A stretch of 64,000 nt of DNA, from assembly GCA_965247125.1 (NCBI GenBank), contig CBDFGO010000003.1:1302001-1366000 (forward strand), given 5' to 3'. Below, one piece after another: positions 1-8,528 of this stretch. Position numbers and translations under genes: made by a program. Each line of letters begins with the position of its first letter. The first letter of the stretch is position 1. This stretch comes from CALBJU01 sp965247125 (GTDB lineage Bacteria; Bacteroidota; Rhodothermia; Rhodothermales; UBA10348). The notes beneath the pieces are model-generated. The model worked only from the letters and a program-made list of their open reading frames with translations, was not told where the DNA came from and searched no databases.

Positions 1-144
1 GAAACAGCTCTTGCAATGGCCTTCCGTCTATGTAAAGAGGCCCAGAAGAAGTGGAGGAAACTGAATGCACCGCACCTATTGCAACTTGTAAAAAAAGGAA
101 TCAAATTCACCGACGGAATTACATCAGAACGACACGCTGCCTAA
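1..144 (+). CDS. IS256-family transposase, C-terminal fragment (copy 1)
   Basis: This is the last 47 codons of a Mutator/IS256-type DDE transposase, open from the window start. It ends LQLVKKGIKFTDG...RHAA, which looks like the usual IS256-family C-terminus. The complete copy near 32.8 kb lacks one A in the poly-A run and reads a different, unrelated tail. This copy therefore probably shows the intact C-terminus. The catalytic residues lie outside the window. Confidence 0.85.
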   Translation, partial: ETALAMAFRLCKEAQKKWRKLNAPHLLQLVKKGIKFTDGITSERHAA

Positions 145-175
145 ACCTTCCATACACAACTTTTGGGCATAGCTC
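1..175 (+). mobile_element. Right end of an IS256-like element (copy 1, cut by the window edge)
   Basis: Bases 1-175 match the last 174 bases of the complete IS256-like element at 31506-32888 except for one extra A in a poly-A run (seven here, six there). The element end is placed at 175, where the inner end of the terminal repeat (CCATACACAACTTTTGGGC...GCTC) finishes, by analogy with the complete copy, whose end is fixed by a target duplication. The insertion lies in the ATPase gene that resumes at 179. The left part is outside the window, so the target duplication cannot be checked. Confidence 0.93.
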
Positions 176-178
176 ATC

Positions 179-1022
179 TGATTTCGGCGCTTTCTTGTTG
201 AGAAAGAGTTTCGACAAGTTTTCTTGAGATCAGTCAATGATCCTGAGATAGTCTACTTTTGGGAAAAAGAATTCCCTCTCCTATCGGGGCGCCCTCAAGC
301 TCCCTTGCTAATAAGACTCGATTCGTTTCTACGCCCTCGAATAATTAGAAATATTGTATCGCAGAAGGAGAGTAAGCTGAATTTCTCATCGATTATGGAT
401 GATGGGCAAATCCTACTTGCAAAGCTTTCACAGGGTGCAATCGGTGAGAGCAATTCCTATCTCCTCGGCACTCTCCTCGTCTCCCGGTTTTACCAAACAG
501 CACTCTCGCGTCAAGGACGGGACGAAACTGATAGACGGGCATTCTACCTCTACATAGATGAATTCCATAATTTCATAACCCCGTCACTTTCAACGATTCT
601 TTCGGGGGCTCGGAAGTACCAACTGGGTATCATACTGGCTCATCAAGACATGAGTCAGTTATCGAATCGCGATTCGCAATTAGCTGCATCTCTCACAACG
701 AATCCATGTACTCGCATTGCATTTCGGCTAGGTGAGCAGGATGCGCGACGACTTTCTGGCAGCTTTTCTTCTTTTGAATCAAGTGATCTCCAGAGCCTTG
801 GTCGCGGAGAGGCGATCTGTCGAGTTGGACGCTCAGATCATGACTTCAATCTGGAGACACTCCCCATATCGTCGGAAGAAGGTGCGAGTACATCGGGGTC
901 TGCCTCAAAGCAAGAAGTAATTGGTTGGTCACGAAGAAGATATTCGACACCTCGTTCTGATGTGGAATCACAGGCTCACAGACTTTCAAATGAACGAAGT
1001 CCTACCGAAGCTTCATTCATGC
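179..1022 (+). pseudogene. TraG/HerA-like ATPase, middle part of a gene broken by two IS elements
   Basis: The frame is open from the IS256-like end (FRRFLVEKEFRQVFL...) through FWEKEF to a Walker B-like stretch YLYIDEFHNF followed by the glutamine-rich helix AHQDMSQL. These are typical of the C-terminal half of conjugative-coupling or HerA-type ATPases (TraM-recognition/DUF87 family). The P-loop half is missing upstream of the IS256-like element. At 1022 the frame is cut by the IS21-like element. Joining 1022 to 3653 through the 8-bp target duplication restores one continuous frame that runs to 4263. A TTG at 224 could serve as a start, but the gene body clearly extends upstream. Confidence 0.8.
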
Positions 1023-1116
1023 TGTGTATTCCGACGTATTCGGCCACTGATTCCGGCGCAAACCGGCCACCCAATCCGATTCTAATCGGCCGGGTCGGAG
1101 CGTAGCGACGCGGGTG

Positions 1117-1881
1117 TTATTGTTCGGTTATTTGAGTCGGTTTGTGTTTGACTGTAGAGCGTTTCTTTCTCATTGAATCTCCCTCAAGTTCGATCCGGTG
1201 GCCGTCGTGTACAAGTCTATCAAGAATGGCGTCAGCGATCGTTGCCTCTCCGATGGCTGTGTGCCAGGCGTCAACGGGTAATTGGCTCGTTACAATGGTC
1301 GATCGATTCCCATGTCGGTCATCAAGAATCTCAAGTAAAATGGGCCGCACATGATCTGCGATCGGTGCCAGACCCCAGTCGTCGAGAATAATCAGATCGT
1401 TCTTTGCCAGATCCCGAATGATCTTTGGATACCGACCGTCCACCTTTGCTATCTCAAGATCGGCAAGGAGATTCGATAGTCGATAGTATCCAGCCGTAAA
1501 TCCTTCGAGACAGGCTTTATGAGCGAGCGCACAAGCCAGGTAGGTCTTTCCCGTTCCGGTGGGACCGACGATGAGGATGTTCTGATGCTCACGGATGTAG
1601 TGGCAGCGGGCAAGCGAACGGATGAGTGACTTGTCGAAGCCCCGGGCAGCAGTGTAATCGATGTCTTCGATCGAGGCCGATTGCCGAAGGCGAGCGCGGC
1701 GCAGCCGATTCGTGAGGCGCCGGTTTTCTCTCTCGGCGGCCTCTCGGTCAACGAGCAGGCCGAATCGCTCATCAAATGTGAGCGCTTCTATATCTGTTTG
1801 TTCACTCTGTTCGGCATACGCATCGGCCATGCCGTGCAGTCGAATGGAGCGTAGGCGCTCGAGTGTGGGGTTTGGTAGCAT
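1117..1881 (-). CDS. istB: IS21 helper ATPase IstB
   Basis: This 254-residue AAA+ ATPase assists the IstA transposase in choosing and committing to target DNA. A P-loop GPTGTGKTYLACALAH lies near residues 105-120 and a Walker B-type LIILDDWG near 160-170, in the order expected of IstB/DnaC-like proteins. The N-terminal helical segment contains ERLRSIRLHGMADAY, common in the family. The length is normal. It lies 26 bp downstream of istA and is probably translated from the same transcript. Confidence 0.95.
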   Translation of the reverse strand: MLPNPTLERLRSIRLHGMADAYAEQSEQTDIEALTFDERFGLLVDREAAERENRRLTNRLRRARLRQSASIEDIDYTAARGFDKSLIRSLARCHYIREHQNILIVGPTGTGKTYLACALAHKACLEGFTAGYYRLSNLLADLEIAKVDGRYPKIIRDLAKNDLIILDDWGLAPIADHVRPILLEILDDRHGNRSTIVTSQLPVDAWHTAIGEATIADAILDRLVHDGHRIELEGDSMRKKRSTVKHKPTQITEQ

Positions 1882-1907
1882 GTTCTTTTTCTGGTTTGGT
1901 TATCGGA

Positions 1908-3446
1908 TTAGCTGTAATACTCAGATCCACGGATATTGGCGTGAGTGATGGGCGCTCTGGGATTGATCTTTTCTGGCAGCGGCGCCTGGTCAAGATTGTT
2001 CTTCAGGATGGACTTGACACTTTTGTAGCGGCACGTTCCAATGGAGAGCGCGCGTTGGCACGCAGCCTCAAGGCGGTCGTCTCCGTAGGTTTTGGCCAGA
2101 CGCATGATGCCGAGTCCTGCCCGGTAGCCGTGTTCGGGATGAGGGTAGGAGTCGAGAAGATTTTCCATCAGGAGAGCCGTCGATTCTCCAGACTTTGAAG
2201 CCCAGCGAATCAAGCGGCTCGGCGACCATTCGGCATACTGACGGTGGCTTTTGGGCATGTGCTCGGTAAGCGTCGTGAACATACCCTGGCGCGCGGAACG
2301 GCGATGACTGGCAATCCGCTCCTCCTTGTAGAAGACCTCAACGGTGCGCTCACTCACGCATACATCGAGCTCTTTCTTGATGTAGATAAACGGGACGCTG
2401 TAGTAATGCTTTTTGACGGCGATGTGGTAATCGATTCCCGCGCGTGCTTTTTTCCATTCGCAGTAGAGGTAGGGCGAGACCGGTAGAGGAGCGAGCGCTG
2501 AGCGCTCGATCTCTTCAAAGAGTGAGCGGCGACTACCTGAGAGCTTCTGGAACGGACGATTGTTTAGATCCTCGAGGAGTTCGCGGATTGCCAGGTTCAA
2601 CTCATGCAGCGAGAAGAATCTCCGATTCCGAAGTCGTGCCAAAATGCGAGATTCTACGATTTTGACAGCAATCTCCACCTTAGCTTTATCTTGCGGATGG
2701 CGAACCCGGGCAGGCAGTACAGCTACGCCGTAATGCGCGGCCATCCGGGCGTAGGTTTCGTTGATACTCGGTTCGTAGTAATTGGCGTCCGTTACTCCGC
2801 TCTTCAGGTTATCGGGGATTAATAATCTGGGAACCCCTCCTATAAATTCCAGTGCCCGTACGTGAGCGCCAATCCAGTCCGGTAGCGACTGCGTCCATGT
2901 GGCCTCGGCGTAGGTGTAATTACTGGCGCCCAGTGTGGCGACAAACACTTCGGCCCGTCTCTCTTCATTTGTCTCTGGATCGATGACTGCAACGGTCTGC
3001 CCACTGTAATCGACAAAGAGTTTGTCGCCTGCCTTGTGCTCGATTCGCATAACCGGATCAATGGTCCCTTTCCAGATACGATAGAGATCAAAAAAACGTG
3101 ATCGGCTGTATCCGTCCGGATGCTTTTCACGGTATTCCTCGAACAGGAGCTGCATCGTGACGCCGTCCCTGGTCAGTTCCTTTCTGTGCGTTTCCCAGTC
3201 CGGAAGGGGACGCCGAGATTTCTGGTGAGGACGAGCTGGGAAGAGAAGCTCTTCGAGCGCATCCTCGGTCACGTCATCGGGTAGTGGCCACGTCAGAGCG
3301 GCTTCCCTCGCCCGATTCAAATAATCGGCAACCGTGCTTCTGGCGATCGCACAACTGGTGGCAATCTTTCGTTCTGAGAGGCCGCACTCAAAACGCAAAC
3401 GTAGTATCTCTCTGGTCTTCTTCACGGATAATCGCTTCTTCGGCAT
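1908..3446 (-). CDS. istA: IS21 transposase IstA
   Basis: This 512-residue DDE transposase begins with a helix-turn-helix (residues about 5-45, SERKIATSCAIARSTVADYL). The retroviral-integrase-like core follows, with first aspartate in LFVDYSGQT (about 145-153), second in LLIPDNLKSGV (about 208-218) and glutamate in KAKVEIAV (about 255). The C-terminal part is a beta-rich domain. Length and arrangement are normal for IS21-family IstA and no frameshift is seen. It would bind the repeated GGTGGCCG blocks at the element ends. Confidence 0.95.
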   Translation of the reverse strand: MPKKRLSVKKTREILRLRFECGLSERKIATSCAIARSTVADYLNRAREAALTWPLPDDVTEDALEELLFPARPHQKSRRPLPDWETHRKELTRDGVTMQLLFEEYREKHPDGYSRSRFFDLYRIWKGTIDPVMRIEHKAGDKLFVDYSGQTVAVIDPETNEERRAEVFVATLGASNYTYAEATWTQSLPDWIGAHVRALEFIGGVPRLLIPDNLKSGVTDANYYEPSINETYARMAAHYGVAVLPARVRHPQDKAKVEIAVKIVESRILARLRNRRFFSLHELNLAIRELLEDLNNRPFQKLSGSRRSLFEEIERSALAPLPVSPYLYCEWKKARAGIDYHIAVKKHYYSVPFIYIKKELDVCVSERTVEVFYKEERIASHRRSARQGMFTTLTEHMPKSHRQYAEWSPSRLIRWASKSGESTALLMENLLDSYPHPEHGYRAGLGIMRLAKTYGDDRLEAACQRALSIGTCRYKSVKSILKNNLDQAPLPEKINPRAPITHANIRGSEYYS

Positions 3447-3547
3447 CGATGCCCTCTTTGATCACTGGTTGGTGAAAAAAGAAGGGCGAACGAACCGGGT
3501 TACTGAATTATCCCGCGTCTACCTACACTCCTGATTCCCCGCATGTG

Positions 3548-3644
3548 GGGTGGCCGATTAGAATCGGATTGGGTGGCCGGAATCAATCGGATTAGGTGGC
3601 CGATTTAAATTGGATTGGGTGGCCGATTTGGACAGGATTACACA
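3548..3644. repeat. Multiple terminal repeats of the IS21-like element (istA side)
   Basis: GGTGGCCG-type blocks recur at about 3548, 3571, 3594 and 3618, each followed by AATCGGATTGG-like sequence. Inverted counterparts (CGGCCAC, CCGGCCACCCAATCCG) occur at the other end at about 1041-1105. Such repeated transposase-binding sites inside the tips are typical of IS21-family elements. Confidence 0.85.
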
Positions 3645-4263
3645 ATTCATGCCGAGTGCTCGTCATTCAGTTCCTCAGACAGATAGTTTGCGGCAAACAA
3701 AAGCCAAGTCGTTTGAATCAGCGCGGAAAGCCCCAATTGTTGATCAACGACTTGGCCGGGGAGGAAAAAAACATAAATACCTTCAAGAGCTTTTAAAAAG
3801 CACTGGAGAAAATCTTGAAATGAGGGCCTCCATCGAGAAGTCAATCCTTGATGGATCAGGATCGGTTGATGTTGAACTTCGAAGTGAAAGCGTCTCAATC
3901 GCCTGCGAAATTTCTATTACCTCGGACGAAAAGCACGAGCTTCATAATGTGCACAAATGTCTTAGTGCCAATTACGAGCATGTGATCGTAATCTGTCCCA
4001 ATACCAAAAAATTGGGTCAATTGAAGGGTAAAATTATTGCCGATTTGGATGATGCTGTACGACATAAAGTTCACTTTATGTCTCCTGAAGAAGCAATCGA
4101 ATTCATATCTGGAATCGCGATCCCAGAGAAGGAACAAACCATTGGAGGTTACAAGGTGACCGTGCGATATGGCAAGGCAACAACGGACGAGCGAGAGCTT
4201 CGTCGTCGGGCGGTATCTGGGGTAATCTTGAAGGCGCTCAAACGGATGAAAGACTCAGATTAG
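3645..4263 (+). pseudogene. C-terminal nuclease-like part of the IS-broken ATPase gene
   Basis: After the IS21-like element the frame continues as FMPSARHSVPQ... to a stop at 4263. A GRGGKKHKYLQELL segment leads into a compact alpha/beta domain with EKSILDGSGSVDVEL...IACEISIT. The D-x-E...E-I-S spacing resembles a PD-(D/E)XK restriction-endonuclease core, though this is a reading by eye. Such a domain is found at the C-terminus of some TraG/DUF87-type ATPases. On its own the fragment could be translated from an internal start, but there is no sign that this happens. It reads toward the serine recombinase 138 bp downstream. Confidence 0.7.
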
Positions 4264-4401
4264 ATTCCCGTTTCGATTTTTGCGGCAGGTATTCTTAAGA
4301 GATAAATACGTGTCCAGGCTCAAACTATTGACTGGAAAAAGAGTAAAACTGAACTGATTGAGCGCTGTATGTGAACGACCTAATATTTAAGGCGAAACCA
4401 A

Positions 4402-5913
4402 ATGAAGGATAAAAAACCTGTAGGAATCTGGATTCGGGTATCACATGAAGACTCAGTAAAAGGTGAGAGCCCAGAGCACCACGAACATAGGGCGAGAGCA
4501 TATGCAGAGGCCAAAGGCTGGGATGTGGTAAAGATGTATCGTCTGGATGCGGTTTCTGGAAAATCAGTAAAAGATCGACCGGAAACTCAGCAAATGCTCC
4601 AAGACGTCCGTGAGGGAAATATTCAAGCGTTGATCTTCTCAAAACTGGCAAGGCTAGCACGAAATACTCGTGAGCTTCTGGATTTTGCTGATTTCTTTCA
4701 AGAACAAAATGCGGGTTTGATATCGCTTCAAGAATCAATCGACACATCAAGCCCGGCAGGACGCCTATTCTACACGATGATAGCTGCACTCGCGCAGTGG
4801 GAACGTGAAGAAATTTCCTCTCGGGTGGCAGCGTCTGTGCCTGTACGAGCCAAATTGGGCAAACCAACTGGCGGTGCTGCACCCCTCGGGTTTCAATGGA
4901 TCGAAGGACGCATGATCATCAATCCAAATGAAGCACCGATTCGCAAGCTAATGTTTGAGCTGTTTTTACAGCACAAACGAAGGCGTACCGTCGCCAATCT
5001 GCTCAATGAGCTCGGTCATCGCACCAGAAACGGAAGTCTATTCACAGGAACAACGGTTGATCGTCTATTGCGCGACCCTAGTGCCAAGGGATTGCGAAGG
5101 GCGAACTATACGAAAAGTACTGGAGAGGGTAAACACTGGGTACTAAAGTCTGAAGAGGACTGGATCTACGTTGAGGTAGAACCCATCGTTTCCCTTGAAA
5201 TCTGGGATCAGGTTAATCAAATTATAACAGAGCAAAGACAAAAAAGTGCTAAACGAAAGAGGCGTGTTGGCCGTAAGCCCGAGTATCTGTTTTCTGGCCT
5301 TACTTCTTGTGAATGCGGGAAAAAGATGTACGTGAGCTCAAATAGTCCGAAATATGTCTGCACCTCCTGTCGCAACAAGATCCCGATAGATGATCTCAAT
5401 AAAGTATTTATTGAACAGTTGAAATCGTTCTTGTTGTCTCCTGATGATGTTTCAGCATTTGTTGTTCGCGCCGAATCTACAGTTCGAGAAAAAATTGAAC
5501 TTCTAAATGTGTTGACGACAGAGCTGTCTTCCGTTGAAACCAAAATGGATAAGGTGTACGACCTGTATATCGATGGCGAAATAACATCTTCGGGATTTGG
5601 GAGTCGATATGGCCCTTTGGAAAAAAGACAAAACCAGTTACAGGAAGAGTTACCAAGACTTCAGGGTGAAATTGACAGCTTGAAAATTCAATATCTGTCC
5701 AATGATGATATTTTCTCAAACGCTCGCGATTTCTATTCAGAGTGGCCAAACTTCTCGTTCGAAGAGAAGAGAACCATTGTTGAGCACGTTGTAGAGCATA
5801 TCGAAATTCAAGAAAACAGTGTTGTACTCGAACTAGCGTTCTCGCCCAACCTCCCTCCCATCCAAACATATGGCAAAACTGCGACGCATCAACTGGATTC
5901 ATCGCCCCGATAA
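4402..5913 (+). CDS. Large serine recombinase (integrase of the comM-inserted element)
   Basis: This 503-residue protein has a resolvase-type catalytic domain (about 1-145; nucleophile Ser14 in WIRVSHED and the SKLARLARNTREL segment). A recombinase domain follows (about 155-260), then a zinc ribbon with four Cys (C-x-C at about 306-308, C-x2-C at about 323-326). A coiled coil (about 360-440) and a short tail complete it. This is the usual layout of large serine integrases. It abuts the disrupted comM, and its last seven or so codons and stop (5894-5913) are read in comM sequence, so the att junction overlaps its 3' end. Its probable role is insertion and excision of the element at comM. Confidence 0.92.
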   Translation: MKDKKPVGIWIRVSHEDSVKGESPEHHEHRARAYAEAKGWDVVKMYRLDAVSGKSVKDRPETQQMLQDVREGNIQALIFSKLARLARNTRELLDFADFFQEQNAGLISLQESIDTSSPAGRLFYTMIAALAQWEREEISSRVAASVPVRAKLGKPTGGAAPLGFQWIEGRMIINPNEAPIRKLMFELFLQHKRRRTVANLLNELGHRTRNGSLFTGTTVDRLLRDPSAKGLRRANYTKSTGEGKHWVLKSEEDWIYVEVEPIVSLEIWDQVNQIITEQRQKSAKRKRRVGRKPEYLFSGLTSCECGKKMYVSSNSPKYVCTSCRNKIPIDDLNKVFIEQLKSFLLSPDDVSAFVVRAESTVREKIELLNVLTTELSSVETKMDKVYDLYIDGEITSSGFGSRYGPLEKRQNQLQEELPRLQGEIDSLKIQYLSNDDIFSNARDFYSEWPNFSFEEKRTIVEHVVEHIEIQENSVVLELAFSPNLPPIQTYGKTATHQLDSSPR

Positions 5914-6952
5914 GTTGAAATCTGGCCGGATACCGAACCGGCCCCTGAGCACGCGAGATGATCACCGATCCCTCCTCCAGTGGCTCACGGAGACTTTCGA
6001 GTACTGATCGCGAGAATTCGGCCAGCTCATCAAGAAAAAGTACGCCTTCGTGCGCGAGAGAGACCTCTCCCGGCAAAACCGGATTGCCCCCACCTATCAT
6101 TCCCGCCATCGAGACGGAATGATGAGGCGCTCGAAATGGCCGGCTTCTCAACAAGCCACCCTGTCCCAGCCCCCTTAGCGAGTGGATACACGTAGCGTCG
6201 AGCGCCTCCTGAGCAGTCCAGGCAGGTAGAATGGATGGAAGTCTTCTGGACAGCATCGTTTTTCCGCACCCTGGAGGGCCGATCAGCAACAGATTGTGTC
6301 CACCTGTCGCGGCGACCTCCATCGCTCTGATTGCTCCCTGCTGCCCGATAACGTCGGCGAAGTCCATCGTGTAATTGGACTCCTGCCGCCCCTTCAGCCC
6401 AGTTGTTCTCTTTCGCGGATTCGTGCTCCCGCTCAGAACTCGGATGGCTTCCCCCAGAGACGCTACACCAAAGACCCGAATTCCGTCCAGTACCATGGCT
6501 TCCACTACATTGTCCTCGGGAACGATAAAGGTGGTGCATCCACGATGTGTCGCACCATTAAGCGCCGCCAGGATACCCCGAACAGGACGAACGCTACCGT
6601 CCAGCGCCAATTCTCCCATGATGAGGGTCTTGCTGAAACTGTCGTTTCCGGAAATTGAATCGTTAGCGACCAATATTCCGAGCGCAATTGGAAGATCGAA
6701 TGAGGTACCCTCCTTTCGGACATCGGCCGGCGCCAGATTGATGGTTATGGCTCCTCGCGGGAAATCCAGGCCTTCAGCCAGTATGGCTGCTCGAATTCTA
6801 TCAAGTGACTCTCGAACAGCGGCATTCGGCAGGCCGACGACCGTATGCCTGGGTATTCTCCGGATGATGGAGATCTCTATTTCTACCGACACGGTATCAA
6901 ACCCAGTAGCAGCACTCCCAAGCAATCGACAATACTTCTGAACTCGACTCAA
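5893..6952 (-). pseudogene. comM: comM (YifB/Mg-chelatase-like helicase), 5' part, truncated by element insertion
   Basis: ComM is a hexameric helicase that promotes branch migration of incoming DNA during natural transformation. The N-terminal domain (residues 1-170, with VVGLPNAAVRESLDRIRAA) and the AAA+ P-loop GPPGCGKTMLSRRLP are intact, as are Walker B LFLDELAEF and the sensor region to FQLIGAMNP. There the sequence leaves the family: intact proteins continue CPCG after GAMNP. The rest of the frame (about 135 residues) is antisense to the serine recombinase and has no ComM character. The 3' part is presumably beyond the other end of the element. The gene is likely non-functional while the element is present. 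Confidence 0.9.
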
Positions 6953-7098
6953 GACATGGAACCGTTGGGTAAAACCTCCGCTTCACAGACACTCGAACAC
7001 TCAACGAATAACTCTGGGCCATTGGATCGCTGCCCCCTACACGCGTAGATTTCCATCGTACAGGCTTAAGTGAACATCAGCCTTCCCCCGACTGACGC

Positions 7099-7980
7099 AT
7101 GCGATTCGGAATAACAGGAAATACGCAAAAAGAAGGGCTCTGGAATCCAGTAGCCGACCTCGTCTCGTTTCTGGACAAAAGCGCTCATTCCGCTGTGCTG
7201 CACCCGAGTATCGAGCAAGGACTGCTGGATCGAAATCTGATTTCTAAGGGAGAACACCATGCCGAGTCTGTCGATGACTTTTTCGAACGATCTGATGTGA
7301 TACTCTCCTTTGGTGGCGATGGAACACTTCTCAATACAGTAGCAGAGTTGGGCACGAGAGAAATTCCAATTCTCGGGGTCAACCACGGCCACCTGGGGTT
7401 TTTGGCCAATGTTGAGGGAGCCGATCTAGTGGGTAGGATTGAAAATCTCGCAAATGGAGACTATGTAGTAGATCAGCGTCTCGTGCTGCATGCGGAACTC
7501 GACTCAGCACGCGAACTCATGCTCCCGTTCGCCTTGAACGAATTCACGATACAGCGATCGGGCGACGCGGGTTTACTGACGATCAATGTTGAGGTCGATA
7601 ATATCCACCTGAACACCTACTGGGCAGACGGCCTCATTATCTCCACTCCCACAGGATCTACGGCTTACTCCATGGCCCTCGGGGGACCTATCATGGCTCC
7701 CGGATGTGGTTCCATCCTAATTACTCCAATCGCACCACACGCCCTTTCTGTCCGTCCCGTGGTAATCCCGGACACGTCAGTCATTCGAGTCAAGACTCTC
7801 GATGCAAACAAATCTCACATTTTGACATCCGATGGTGTGAATGAGATCGACGCATTGAAAGGCGACGCGGTGACAGTGTGCAAAGCTTCTCATCACGTTC
7901 ATCTCATCCGATTTCCTGACCAGGAATACTTCTCGACTCTCAGGACCAAGCTGATGTGGGGCGCACGAAAATCCTCCTGA
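7099..7980 (+). CDS. nadK: NAD kinase
   Basis: The enzyme phosphorylates NAD to NADP in the cytoplasm with ATP. The 293 residues include the diagnostic GGDGT motif (72-76), the downstream NHGHLGFLAN segment and the conserved TPTGSTAYSMALGGPIM block that lines the NAD site. The length is normal. The ATG at 7099 follows comM divergently, with 146 bp between the two starts. The gene reads toward tRNA-Phe, as part of the host chromosome outside both mobile elements. Confidence 0.97.
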   Translation: MRFGITGNTQKEGLWNPVADLVSFLDKSAHSAVLHPSIEQGLLDRNLISKGEHHAESVDDFFERSDVILSFGGDGTLLNTVAELGTREIPILGVNHGHLGFLANVEGADLVGRIENLANGDYVVDQRLVLHAELDSARELMLPFALNEFTIQRSGDAGLLTINVEVDNIHLNTYWADGLIISTPTGSTAYSMALGGPIMAPGCGSILITPIAPHALSVRPVVIPDTSVIRVKTLDANKSHILTSDGVNEIDALKGDAVTVCKASHHVHLIRFPDQEYFSTLRTKLMWGARKSS

Positions 7981-8083
7981 GTGTTCACGGAAGATTCGGT
8001 GTGTCTCGAACTCGTTTATTCTTTCCTGATATCATCGCTTATTGTAAACACGCGGTGAAACCGTCTTCCTCGCCCGAAGTTGG

Positions 8084-8113
8084 TTGACTCGGCTTAAAAC
8101 GGGTCCGTATATT
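8084..8113 (+). promoter_or_regulatory. Probable promoter of tRNA-Phe
   Basis: TTGACT (8084-8089) and TATATT (8108-8113) are separated by 18 bp, and the tRNA begins 15 bp after the second box. The same spacing is seen before tRNA-Asp at 58545-58574. Confidence 0.65.
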
Positions 8114-8127
8114 CGTCGGCTCTGCAG

Positions 8128-8203
8128 GGTCAGGTAGCTCAGTTGGTAGAGCAATGGACTGAAAATCCATGTGTCGGCGGTTCAATTCCGCCCCTGACCA
8201 CTA
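8128..8203 (+). tRNA. tRNA-Phe (GAA), 3' end rebuilt by prophage integration
   Basis: The cloverleaf is complete. GGTCAGG (8128-8134) pairs with CCTGACC (8193-8199), the anticodon GAA lies at 8161-8163 in loop CTGAAAA, and the T-arm is GGCGG/TTCAATT. The discriminator is A8200. The next bases are CTA instead of CCA. At attR the same sequence continues CCA, so the original gene encoded CCA and the prophage replaced it. The mature tRNA would then need trimming and untemplated CCA addition. Confidence 0.95.
8186..8201. repeat. attL core of the prophage
   Basis: The 16-bp sequence TTCCGCCCCTGACCAC from the tRNA-Phe T-arm/acceptor end is repeated exactly at 58452-58467. The flanking bases differ on both sides (CAA versus CCG before; TAG versus CAC after), which bounds the crossover. 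Confidence 0.93.
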
Positions 8204-8208
8204 GCCAG

Positions 8209-8247
8209 AAAGTCCTAAGTACCTATTATCGAGATACTTAGGGCTTT
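8209..8247. terminator. Hairpin just inside attL
   Basis: AAAGTCCTAAGTA (8209-8221) pairs with TACTTAGGGCTTT (8235-8247), 13 bp with one G-U, around a 13-nt loop. It could terminate the tRNA-Phe transcript or leftward phage transcription. It belongs to the phage side of the junction. Confidence 0.6.
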
Positions 8248-8261
8248 CCATTTATGGGTGC

Positions 8262-8279
8262 GGTGGCTATAGAGGTGGC
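8262..8279. promoter_or_regulatory. Candidate integrase arm-type site, attL side
   Basis: GGTGGCTATAGAGGTGGC lies 60 bp inside the attL core. The same sequence with one change is at 58307-58324, 127 bp inside the attR core, in the same orientation. Each copy contains two GGTGGC units. Confidence 0.55.
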
Positions 8280-8315
8280 GCTTTTTTCGTTTTACCCCTG
8301 TTTTTCGATCCTCGT

Positions 8316-8510
8316 TCAGGCTCTATCGCCGAACGTGCAGATCGGAAAGAATAGTTCGTAGAAGCCGTCTCGATGCTTGTGCTCAATCCCGAATCGGACG
8401 AACCGTTTCCAGCTAGATCGCCAAAATCTCGGACGGAGAATGCAGACGAAAAACCGCCCTATCTGCATTTCGTATCTCGTAGCGCCTCGGAAGGCTATGA
8501 TGGTTTTCAT
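8316..8510 (-). CDS. Small phage protein of unknown function
   Basis: This 64-residue basic, aromatic-rich protein contains TRYEMQIGRFF. I do not recognise a domain, although short phage proteins with a similar TRYE-QIGRF stretch exist. The best argument that it is real is the leader TAAACCACGA (8517-8526, minus strand) six bases before the ATG, the same element that precedes many other genes of this prophage. It is the gene nearest attL, downstream of the toxin-antitoxin pair. Confidence 0.5.
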   Translation of the reverse strand: MKTIIAFRGATRYEMQIGRFFVCILRPRFWRSSWKRFVRFGIEHKHRDGFYELFFPICTFGDRA

Positions 8511-8528
8511 CGCGCGTCGTGGTTTAGG

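Larger units (their letters stand above)
1023..3644 (-). mobile_element. Complete IS21-like element (istA-istB) with 8-bp target duplication
   Basis: The tips begin TGTGTA (1023, plus strand) and TGTGTA on the opposite strand ending at 3644, and both are followed by a CGGCCAC block. The flanks carry a perfect 8-bp duplication, ATTCATGC, at 1015-1022 and 3645-3652. Length is 2622 bp. It holds istA and istB, both reading leftward, which is the two-gene organisation of the family. It sits in the ATPase-nuclease gene; deleting the element and one duplication restores the reading frame. Both genes look intact, so the element may be active. Confidence 0.95.

Noticed and set aside
5477..5892. Continuation of the comM frame past the junction as a genuine C-terminus
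   Set aside because: This part is antisense to the serine recombinase and has none of the conserved ComM residues that should follow GAMNP.
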